Assembly: GCA_903906425.1 (NCBI GenBank)
Contig: CAIVKH010000325.1
Location: 38,920-102,919 of the forward strand
DNA: 64,000 nt
Direction of reading: 5' to 3'
From: an uncultured bacterium
GTDB taxonomy: Bacteria > Verrucomicrobiota > Kiritimatiellia > CAIVKH01
Position 1 is the stretch's first letter. Each line of letters opens with the position of its first letter. Shown one piece after another: positions 55,417 to 64,000 of this stretch. Below the pieces are notes generated by a model. The model ran no database searches. It was not told where the DNA came from and saw only the letters and a program-made list of their open reading frames with translations. Position numbers and translations under genes: made by a program.

Positions 55417-55947
55417 ATGAGTGATGAGAAGAAGTGTTGTGATGCGCCCGATTGGGGCTATTCGCTTGGATTTCTGGTGCTGCGCGGCTGGCTGGGCATT
55501 CGTGCCCTGGTGACGGGCCTCGAGAAATACGCGGCGACGATGTCGATTCAAAAACCGCTGGTCGACCCGACCACGGGCATGGAAGACCCGAGCGGCGCGA
55601 TGGTCGAAGTGTCGCAGAAATTCTATTCGATGACGAACTACCACGCGGTTCCCGCGTCGCTGAAAACGAAGTTCGATCTCGAACCGATGCTGCCCAGCCT
55701 GATGACCAAGCCGTTCTATGCGGTCCTTGGCCCGCTGCTGATCATCCTCGGCGTGACGACGCTGCTCGGAATCGGCACGCGCATCTCACTGTTCGTTCAG
55801 GGACTCGTCTATATCATGCTGACGGTCGGCCTGATTCTCATCAACCAGAATGACGGTGTGGCCTGGCTCGGAATTCACGTGGGCCTGATTGCGCTGGCGT
55901 TGACACTGGTGAAACACGATCGGTTGTGCGTATGCAAGAAGTGGTAA
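55417..55947 (+). CDS. DoxX-like membrane protein
   Basis: LGFLVLRGWLGIRALVTGLEKY..., PFYAVLGPLLIILGVTTLLGIGTRISLFVQGLVYIMLTVGLILINQ. Confidence 0.65.
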   Translation: MSDEKKCCDAPDWGYSLGFLVLRGWLGIRALVTGLEKYAATMSIQKPLVDPTTGMEDPSGAMVEVSQKFYSMTNYHAVPASLKTKFDLEPMLPSLMTKPFYAVLGPLLIILGVTTLLGIGTRISLFVQGLVYIMLTVGLILINQNDGVAWLGIHVGLIALALTLVKHDRLCVCKKW

Positions 55948-57308
55948 AATCTGATAATGGCGCGCGCGACGTTTCGCGGCGCGAATTCCTCGCCTCGTCG
56001 GCATTCGCCGCGATGGGGGCGGGTCTGGCGCTGAACGCGAACGCGCAGGCGGCGCCTGCCGCGTCGCCGGCGTCGGACAAATTGCGCGTGGCGCTGATCG
56101 GCTTCGGCGCGGAAGGCCGCGTGCTGCTCGAATCGCTGCTCAAGATTGACATGATCAAGCTCGTCGCGATCGTGGACATCTGGCAATACGCCCGCGACTA
56201 CGGCCAGAAATATCTGGAGAAGCAGGGCGTCAAGGTCAACGCGTACGAAAACTACGAGGACCTGCTCGCGAAGGAAAAGGACCTGCAGGCTGTCGTCGTG
56301 GCCACGCCGGATTTCTGGCACGCGCCCGTGACCAACGCCTGCCTCAAGGCCGGCCTCCACGTCTACTGCGAAAAGATGATGTCCAACACCATCGACGGGG
56401 CAAAATCGATGGTCAAGACGATGCAGGAAACCGGAAAGCTCCTGCAGATCGGACATCAGCGTCGCAGCAACCCGCGCTACATTTTCGCGCTCAACCGCCT
56501 CATTCGCGATGCGAAGATTTGCGGACGGATGACCGCCGCGAACGCGCAGTGGAACCGCGCCGTGGCCGAAGACCTGAACTGGCCGAAGAAGTTCGCGATG
56601 ACCGCGGACCAGCTGAAGAAATACGGCTTCGAGGACATGCACCAGTTCCGCAACTGGCGCTGGTACAAAAAATATGGCGGCGGCCCGCTGTCCGACCTCG
56701 GCGCCCATCAGATCGACATCTTCAACTGGTGGTTCGGCATTTCCCCCGCGAACGTCATCGCGGCCGGCGGTCTCGACTACTACAAGGATCGCGACTGGTT
56801 CGACAACGCGATGGTCATTTACGAGTACCATCTGCCCGAGGGAACGGCCCGCGCGTTCTACCAGGTTCAGACGACCACCAGCGCCGGCGGCGGCTATTTC
56901 GAATACTTCATGGGCACGCAAGGCTCGCTGAAGATCTCGGAAAACCCGCGCCTCACCGCTGTGTTCCGCGAACCGAGCGCCCCGCAGTGGGACGACCTCA
57001 TCAACAAGAACTATCTGAAACAAAAGGCTGCCGCCACCGACGTCGTCAAAGTGGACGTCCGCGAAAGCAAGCCGCCGGATGAGTTCGACATCCCGGTCAC
57101 CTTCAGCAAGCTGATCCACCAGCCCCACCTTGAGAACTTCTTCAAGGCGGTGCTCACGGCCAGCCTTGAGGAAAAGAACCCGAAGAAAGTCAAACTGAAC
57201 TGCCCCGCGGACGAAGCCTTCCACAGCGAAGTCGTCATCTTCAAGGCCATCGAAGCCATCAACGCCAAGAAGATGGTCGAGATGACCCCCGCGGATTTTG
57301 AAGTCTAA
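55926..57308 (+). CDS. Gfo/Idh/MocA family oxidoreductase with Tat signal
   Basis: SRREFLASSAFAAMGAGLALNANA; RVALIGFGAEGRVLLESLLK; VVVATPDFWHAPVTNACLKAGLHVYCEKMM. Confidence 0.92.
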   Translation: MRMQEVVKSDNGARDVSRREFLASSAFAAMGAGLALNANAQAAPAASPASDKLRVALIGFGAEGRVLLESLLKIDMIKLVAIVDIWQYARDYGQKYLEKQGVKVNAYENYEDLLAKEKDLQAVVVATPDFWHAPVTNACLKAGLHVYCEKMMSNTIDGAKSMVKTMQETGKLLQIGHQRRSNPRYIFALNRLIRDAKICGRMTAANAQWNRAVAEDLNWPKKFAMTADQLKKYGFEDMHQFRNWRWYKKYGGGPLSDLGAHQIDIFNWWFGISPANVIAAGGLDYYKDRDWFDNAMVIYEYHLPEGTARAFYQVQTTTSAGGGYFEYFMGTQGSLKISENPRLTAVFREPSAPQWDDLINKNYLKQKAAATDVVKVDVRESKPPDEFDIPVTFSKLIHQPHLENFFKAVLTASLEEKNPKKVKLNCPADEAFHSEVVIFKAIEAINAKKMVEMTPADFEV

Positions 57309-57335
57309 CCAAAAGGGAACAGCAGGAGAAAGAAT

Positions 57336-57980
57336 ATGAAGAGCATCTACGCAATTGGAATGATCGCCGCCATCGTTGGCGCGACTGTCGCAGTGGCCGA
57401 ACCGCTGAAGACGGAGTATCCGAAACCGATGTTTGTCGGCACCCCTGTGCCGATCAAGCTTCCGAACATGGAGCCGCCGCGCCAGCCCAAGCCGTGGGAA
57501 TTTGATCTTCCCGCCGGCTGCAAAAACCTGGCCGAAAAGAAGACCGTGACTGGCAGCGACAGCTCGCCGCTGCTCGGCTCGCTCGACCTGATCACCGACG
57601 GCGACAAATCGGCCGAGGAAGGCTCCTATGTCGAAATCGCCGGCGGCAAGCAGTGGGTCCAGATTGACCTCGGCAAGACCTCCGAAATCTACGCCCTCCT
57701 GGTGTGGCACTACCACCTCCAGCAGCGCGCCTACAAAGGCGTCGTCGTCCAGATCTCCGACGACAAGGATTTCATCAAGGACGTCAAGACCGTCTTCAAT
57801 AACGACGTTGACAATGCCGTCGGCCAGGGCGTCGGCAAAGACTTCGCCTACATCGAGACCAACTACGGCAAGCTGATCGACGCCAAGGGCACCAAAGGTC
57901 GCTACATCCGCCTGTGGAGCAATGGCAACACGGCGAATGGCATGAACCACTACATCGAAGTGGAAGCCTGGGGCAAATAA
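57336..57980 (+). CDS. Discoidin (F5/8 type C)-like secreted protein
   Basis: LDLITDGDKSAEEGSYVEIAGGKQWVQIDLGKTSEIYALLVWHYH...GRYIRLWSNG. Confidence 0.7.
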   Translation: MKSIYAIGMIAAIVGATVAVAEPLKTEYPKPMFVGTPVPIKLPNMEPPRQPKPWEFDLPAGCKNLAEKKTVTGSDSSPLLGSLDLITDGDKSAEEGSYVEIAGGKQWVQIDLGKTSEIYALLVWHYHLQQRAYKGVVVQISDDKDFIKDVKTVFNNDVDNAVGQGVGKDFAYIETNYGKLIDAKGTKGRYIRLWSNGNTANGMNHYIEVEAWGK

Positions 57981-58003
57981 TCTGCCCTCCTGATCCGGCA
58001 GCG

Positions 58004-58039
58004 AACGCCGTCCCGCCCGTGCGGGGCGGCGTTTTTTTT
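58004..58039 (+). terminator. Rho-independent terminator
   Basis: AACGCCGTCCCGC-CCGT-GCGGGGCGGCGTT followed by T run, just after the 57336-57980 stop. Confidence 0.85.
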
Positions 58040-58060
58040 GCATTCCCCTCCGCCGCCCCT

Positions 58061-58108
58061 TTCCAATGATTGGAAAACATCGCCCGCGCAAACTTCCAAC
58101 CATTGGAA
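58061..58108. repeat. Paired-dyad element, copy 15 (33-bp spacing; second dyad TTCCAACCATTGGAA)
   Basis: Dyads centred 58068 and 58101. Confidence 0.95.
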
Positions 58109-58303
58109 AAGATGGAGGGCGGGGGTTACACCCCGCCGTAACCCCTTCCGACGGGCCGGCGCTTTCGCGCAAGGAAGATTGGCGATCCGAATCGCCACCG
58201 GCGCGGGTGTAACCGCGCCCTTGTCACCACGGCGTTGGCATCGGGGACGGCAGGAGTGCCCCTCTTGCCATAAACGACAAAGCAGTGTTGTTTCGCCGGC
58301 AGG

Positions 58304-58562
58304 TGATTTTGCCTATGACCAAACAAACGTTGTTTCGATATATGCGGATTTCGTCAACGGCCAAAACAACGCATTTTTGCCGTGTGCATATTTCAGCACT
58401 GACCAAAACAACGCATTTTTGCCGTGTGCATATTTCAGCACTGACCAAAACAACGTGTTTTTGATGTATGCATATTTCAGCACTGACCAAAACAACGTGT
58501 TTTTGATGTATGCGGATTTCAGCACTGGCCAAAACAACGTTTTTTGGCTGTGTGCAGGTATC
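58304..58562 (+). repeat. 42-bp tandem repeat (about 6 units)
   Basis: Unit CTGACCAAAACAACGCATTTTTGCCGTGTGCATATTTCAGCA; six 14-residue units when read in frame (YFSTDQNNAFLPCA). Confidence 0.9.
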
Positions 58563-58634
58563 AGCAAGGCCCCCAAACCATCGTTGCGGATGCCTGACAC
58601 AATTTGAGCGACTTTCCGCTTCGTTTGGTGTTGG

Positions 58635-61427
58635 TCAGGGCGTGTTGTAGCCGATGACAAAGATGCTGCGAATGGGCGGTATGGTCAGCTTGAGGCGCGT
58701 GACCGGTTCGCCGTGTTCCGTGACGGGCGCGGCTTCCAAGGCCCGGATGCCGCCGGTGTGCGGGTCCCAGCATTCGAGCCGCAGCTTGCCGCGCAGCTGT
58801 ACGTCGGCGGAGGCTTCGATGCCGCTGGCGTTGGAGAAGAAATAGACCTCGGCGCCTGGCACGCTGCGGTGCAGGCAGGCGAGTTCGCGGTTGCCGCCTT
58901 CGTAGGCGTCGGGATCGCTCTTGAGTTTGCCGTCATAGTTGTGCAGCGAGCGGTAGGTGCGCGGAATATCGGTCGCATTCGTCAGGCGCACATCGGGCGC
59001 GAAGCCGAGTCCGTCGAGCGCCTGCAGCAACGTCTTCTCGTCCGGCTTCGGAACAAGAATTCCTTTGCCGCCCGGGCCGAACATCTCGGCCGCAAGTTTC
59101 CGCACCTCGGCGTCGCGGCCGAATTCCGCGGACTGTTCCGGCAGGCAGGTGGTCGCAATGACGCGGCCGCCGGCGGCGAGGAAGTCGCGCGCTTTTTGGA
59201 GATTGCCGACGCGGATGGTGCGGCACGCCGGCAAAATCAGCACGCGATAGCGCTCCCAGTTGTTGGTGTTGGCGAGGACGAATTCGCGATCCTCGATGCG
59301 GCAGCGCTCGTCCACGATGTCGGGATGAAGGAAGGTGAAGTCGCGGCGCAACTCGCCGGTCAGCAGGCGCGAGAGTTCATAGTAGTCGCTGCCCGGAATC
59401 GGGTCCTTGCCGTGCGTGAACGGCAGAAGGCCCACGTAATTGCGCGCGGCGAGATCGTCCATCGGGTAGAGCACGCCGATGTCGGAGACGTGCCGGCCGG
59501 CGCGCAGCAGCGATTCGCAGCGCGCGGCCCACTGGTTGTAGCGCGGCAGTTCGGCGCTATAGGCCGGATTGCGCCACGAAATTTCCGGCACGATGCGCAT
59601 CTTGGCGGGGTCCCACCAGGTGCCGTGCGGCAGCAGATAGTTGATGCCGCGCGCATACATTTCCATGCCGGCGCGATAGAGCATGTTCGAATCGTTCGGC
59701 ATCTGCTGGTGGAAATTGCCGTAGATTTCGCAGACGACCCGCTCGCGGTCGAAGTTGTACGCGGCCGACGCCGGAATCTTGAAGCCATCAATGCCGTGAT
59801 CGAAGTAGTGGATGTAATCGGTCAGCGGCGCGCCCTGATATTTGTACCAGAGGATGGTGTCGCCGGCCGACTGGAGCGGGTTCGCGCGATAGGCCGCGGC
59901 CGGATGGCCGGAACAGATCATGTTGTGCTTGTCGCACCATGCTTGCACGGCGCGCGGATAACCCTCGGCGAGCAGCTCGTTGCGAAGGCTGTACAGGCTT
60001 GCACGCGCGGCGGCGGTGTCGGGCCCGATGTCCTCCCACAGCGCGGGATAGAGCGCCTCCGGCGAGCGGCCGAACCGCGCGCTGAATTTTTCGTTGAACG
60101 CGGGCGTCCACATCAGGCAGTCGGGGACATGATAGGTCGAGAGGTCGTCGTAGAACGTCATGCGGACGGTCGAACCAAAGTGTGCGGGGAATTTCTGCGC
60201 GAAGCGGTCGTAGGTCAGCGCGATGAATTTCTGCATCGCCTGCGGATCCAGATAATCCACGAATCTCTTCGCCGGGGCCGTGGCACAGACGAAGGCTTGC
60301 ACCTCCCAGCGGCTGGCGGGCGCGGCCCAGCGTACCGCGGCGGTTGTCGAGCCTTCGACCTTGTGCTCGGCGATGCGCTTGCCGTCAATCCACGTCACCA
60401 CGCTGCCACCATCCACGACGAGCCGCACGTCGTAGGCGCGGTCTTTTTCGAACGGAAACGATACGCTCTCGAGCGTCTTGTAGCCGCCGTGCCGGACGTG
60501 CGGACGGATCGCTTTTGAGTGGGCGTTGAACTGCCAGAAGATCAGGTCGTTTTCATCCTTCACGCCGAACGCGAGCGCCGCCGCCGTGCGCACGATGGCG
60601 AGCCGGCTTTCGATGGTGAATTTCGTCGGCAGCTTCAAATTTTTCGCCGACATCGAAAGGCAGCCGGTCGCGTGCAGGCCATCCTTCTCGACGTGAGATG
60701 CGCCCGGCGCATCCCAACTATTTTTTTCTTTGCCGTCGAATTTGTCCTCGAACAGCACCTTGCCGTCGCCGTCGAGCACGCGGAAATATTCGTAGCGGCC
60801 CTCCTCTTCCGGCGGCTGCCGGAAGCCCGCGCTGCCGCCAATGCCAGCTGCCGTCGCTGCGTCGAACTTCGCCTCCGCCGTCACCACGCGCCGCTCGTCG
60901 CTCTCGATATTCCTGGCGACGACGCTCATCACCGTACCCGACGGCACTGCGACGACCGCCTCGGCCGGGCCCTGGACGGTCGCGACGGAGCGCGCGAGAT
61001 ATTTCATCAGGTCGTTCGGATAAAGTTCCGCCATTTGTTTGCCCGCCGTGCCGGAGGGGAAATCGCAGTCGTCGTAGAACACGACCGTCATGCCGAGTTC
61101 CTTCGCGGTGTCGAGGATGCAGCCATACATCTCGAAATATTCGTCGGTGAGATAAGCCGGCTCTGTCGGCGGCTTCATGTTGAAAAGCGTCAGCGGCGCG
61201 ACGCCGCCGAAGCCATCGTGATCGCGCATCTGAAGCAATTGCTCGCGGATCTCCGCCTTGGAAAGTTTGCCGTTCAACCACCAGAGCGTCGTCGTGCCGG
61301 CGCTTTTGGGCGGCGTCACGAAGCTTTCGCGCAAGGTGTCGATGTCCGGTCGCTTTGCATCAGCCGCGCGCAGCGCGACGAGCGGAGCCAGCAGCAGGAC
61401 GGTGATGAGTGTGAGCGTCTGTTTCAT
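58635..61427 (-). CDS. Large secreted glycoside hydrolase-like protein (GH106-like, family uncertain)
   Basis: 930 aa; TTTLWWLNGKLSKAEIREQLLQMRDHDGFGGVAPLTLF...YGCILDTAKELGMTVVFYDDCDFPSGTAGKQMAELYP. Confidence 0.7.
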   Translation of the reverse strand: MKQTLTLITVLLLAPLVALRAADAKRPDIDTLRESFVTPPKSAGTTTLWWLNGKLSKAEIREQLLQMRDHDGFGGVAPLTLFNMKPPTEPAYLTDEYFEMYGCILDTAKELGMTVVFYDDCDFPSGTAGKQMAELYPNDLMKYLARSVATVQGPAEAVVAVPSGTVMSVVARNIESDERRVVTAEAKFDAATAAGIGGSAGFRQPPEEEGRYEYFRVLDGDGKVLFEDKFDGKEKNSWDAPGASHVEKDGLHATGCLSMSAKNLKLPTKFTIESRLAIVRTAAALAFGVKDENDLIFWQFNAHSKAIRPHVRHGGYKTLESVSFPFEKDRAYDVRLVVDGGSVVTWIDGKRIAEHKVEGSTTAAVRWAAPASRWEVQAFVCATAPAKRFVDYLDPQAMQKFIALTYDRFAQKFPAHFGSTVRMTFYDDLSTYHVPDCLMWTPAFNEKFSARFGRSPEALYPALWEDIGPDTAAARASLYSLRNELLAEGYPRAVQAWCDKHNMICSGHPAAAYRANPLQSAGDTILWYKYQGAPLTDYIHYFDHGIDGFKIPASAAYNFDRERVVCEIYGNFHQQMPNDSNMLYRAGMEMYARGINYLLPHGTWWDPAKMRIVPEISWRNPAYSAELPRYNQWAARCESLLRAGRHVSDIGVLYPMDDLAARNYVGLLPFTHGKDPIPGSDYYELSRLLTGELRRDFTFLHPDIVDERCRIEDREFVLANTNNWERYRVLILPACRTIRVGNLQKARDFLAAGGRVIATTCLPEQSAEFGRDAEVRKLAAEMFGPGGKGILVPKPDEKTLLQALDGLGFAPDVRLTNATDIPRTYRSLHNYDGKLKSDPDAYEGGNRELACLHRSVPGAEVYFFSNASGIEASADVQLRGKLRLECWDPHTGGIRALEAAPVTEHGEPVTRLKLTIPPIRSIFVIGYNTP

Positions 61428-61453
61428 GTTTGCATCTTTCGTTGCTCGATCAC

Positions 61454-61500
61454 TTCCAATGATTGGAAATCTGCGGCGCGCAAAGTTCCAATGATTGGAA
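61454..61500. repeat. Paired-dyad element, copy 16
   Basis: Dyads centred 61461 and 61493. Confidence 0.97.
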
Positions 61501-61791
61501 AAAGCGAGATGCCGGCAAGCATGAGGATGGACGATTTGCGAAACCGAGTTCGTCGAGTTGAAATCATTCGGGACTCCATTATTTCATCATTCATCTGGGC
61601 GGAACGGCGATGCGGGCCGTCAGTGGCAATTTCCCCACCTGACAACATGACCGCATGGAACACCACGAAATAGTCGCACGATACCCGACATCGCTCAGCA
61701 CAAATCTTCCCTGCGGCACGGGCCGTCGCCGTCAGGCCGCGACGATAAATGGAGCCGCTTGCGCCCCGCAAGAACCACGCGAATGCGCAAT

Positions 61792-61838
61792 TTCCAATGA
61801 TTGGAAAATCCGCGCGCGAAAGTTTCCAATGATTGGAA
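61792..61838. repeat. Paired-dyad element, copy 17
   Basis: Dyads centred 61799 and 61831. Confidence 0.97.
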
Positions 61839-61928
61839 AATATAGGTGGAAATCAGCCGGTCCCGGATGTACGAAGGCCGGTGGTTTTGAGACGCGATGA
61901 GTTCAAGTCAAAAGGAGTCAAAAAGACG

Positions 61929-62963
<1,035 letters not shown>

Positions 62964-62992
62964 GCCGCAAGACAAATTCAGGAGAAATGATC

Positions 62993-64000
62993 ATGGCAAA
63001 GAAACCAATGCGCATCGGCATCGTTGGCTACGGATTCATGGGCCGCGCCCACTCCAACGCGTACAAACAGGTCAGCCAGTTCTTCGATCTTCCGTACGTT
63101 CCCGTGCTGCAGGCCGCGTGCGCGCGCAACGAGGAAAACATCAAAAAATTCGCGACGAACTGGGGCTACAACTCGATCGAAACCGACTGGAAGAAGCTCG
63201 TCACGCGCGATGACATTGATGTGATTGATATCTGCACGCCGAACATCAACCACGCCGAGATCGCCATCGCCGCCGCGAAGAACGGCAAGGCGATCCTCTG
63301 CGAAAAGCCGCTTGCGATGAACGCGGCCGAAGCGAAGAAAATGGTCGCTGCGGTCGAGAAGGCGAAAGTCCCGAACATGGTTTGGTACAACTACCGCCGC
63401 GTTCCCGCCGTCACGCTCGCCAAGCAGTTCATCGACGAAGGCAAGCTCGGGAAGATCTTCCACTACCGCGCAAAATTTTTGCAGGACTGGACGATCAGTG
63501 CGGATCTTCCGCAAGGCGGCGCAGGACTCTGGCGCCTCGATGTGAAGGCCGCGGGCAGCGGCGTCACAGGCGACTTGCTCGCGCACTGCATTGACACCGC
63601 GATGTGGCTCAACGGCCCGATCGCAACCGTCACCGCGACGACCGAAACGTTCATCAAAGAACGCAAACACGTGCTCACCGGCAAAGTCGAAAAAGTCGGC
63701 ATCGACGACGCAAGCCTGTTCCTCGCGCGATTCAAAAATGGGTCGCTCGCGACGTTCGAGTCCACCCGATATGCGCGCGGCCACAAGGCGCTGTACACGC
63801 TTGAAATCAACGGCGAGCACGCCTCGATCATTTGGGATCTCCACGACCTGCACCGCCTGTCGTACTTCGATCATCGCGACGAAGGCCGCACGCGCGGCTG
63901 GCGTTCGATCCACGTCACCGACGGCGATCATCCGTACATGGGCAAGTGGTGGGTGCCCGGCCTGCAGATCGGCTACGAGCACAGCTTCACGCATCAGGTC
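62993..64000 (+). CDS. Gfo/Idh/MocA family oxidoreductase (3' end outside window)
   Basis: [24 protein letters not shown]...[34 protein letters not shown]; upstream CAGGAG. Confidence 0.93.
   Translation, partial: MAKKPMRIGIVGYGFMGRAHSNAYKQVSQFFDLPYVPVLQAACARNEENIKKFATNWGYNSIETDWKKLVTRDDIDVIDICTPNINHAEIAIAAAKNGKAILCEKPLAMNAAEAKKMVAAVEKAKVPNMVWYNYRRVPAVTLAKQFIDEGKLGKIFHYRAKFLQDWTISADLPQGGAGLWRLDVKAAGSGVTGDLLAHCIDTAMWLNGPIATVTATTETFIKERKHVLTGKVEKVGIDDASLFLARFKNGSLATFESTRYARGHKALYTLEINGEHASIIWDLHDLHRLSYFDHRDEGRTRGWRSIHVTDGDHPYMGKWWVPGLQIGYEHSFTHQV

Noticed and set aside
55875-58172. 765-aa minus-strand ORF opposite Gfo/Idh/MocA and discoidin-like genes
   Set aside because: GC-rich shadow ORF spanning several genes, a terminator and a repeat element.
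58304-58562. Possible CRISPR array
   Set aside because: Whole 42-bp units repeat without unique spacers and no cas genes nearby; tandem repeat instead. The Cas4-like nuclease in the island is about 53 kb away and not linked.
58713-60518. 601-aa plus-strand ORF opposite the large hydrolase
   Set aside because: Antisense shadow ORF typical of high-GC coding sequence.

Overview
64 kb window of a GC-rich bacterial chromosome. Gene content (MoxR/DUF58/VWA operon, PQQ propellers, DUF2961, Gfo/Idh/MocA, C45-type hydrolase, GDSL, giant repeat protein) suggests the PVC group, but taxonomy is inference. Main structures: (1) tRNA-Val(GAC) at 1124-1200 with an approx. 9.9 kb integrated island (about 1201-11086). 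The island is bounded by a 47-bp direct repeat, has a tyrosine integrase and candidate arm-type sites, and carries a degenerate serine recombinase, a PD-(D/E)XK (Cas4/RecB-like) nuclease, an HsdR C-terminal remnant, zinc-ribbon proteins, an orphan AbrB-type antitoxin and a HigBA-type toxin-antitoxin pair. (2) A MoxR / ABC transporter / DUF58 / VWA operon (about 14.3-28.3 kb). (3) An 8.2 kb gene for a giant GDSL plus 7x(Ig-like + jelly-roll-like) protein (35316-43523). (4) A carbohydrate and oxidoreductase neighbourhood (49-64 kb). The most striking unexplained signal is a dispersed paired-dyad element: two copies of the 15-bp palindrome TTCCAATSATTGGAA with centres exactly 32 bp apart (33 in two cases) around a GC-rich quasi-palindromic spacer. 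I located 17 copies. They lie mostly at gene boundaries in every orientation, once in frame inside the DUF58 gene, once over an operon ATGA junction and once supplying a stop codon. None is in the integrated island and I saw no single dyads. Other notable signals: a 21-bp minisatellite, a 42-bp (14-aa) tandem repeat, a toxin-antitoxin module flanked by a duplicated response-regulator 5' end, and an inverted tRNA 5'-half that can fold into a tRNA-like shape. All reads are by eye; no searches were run.
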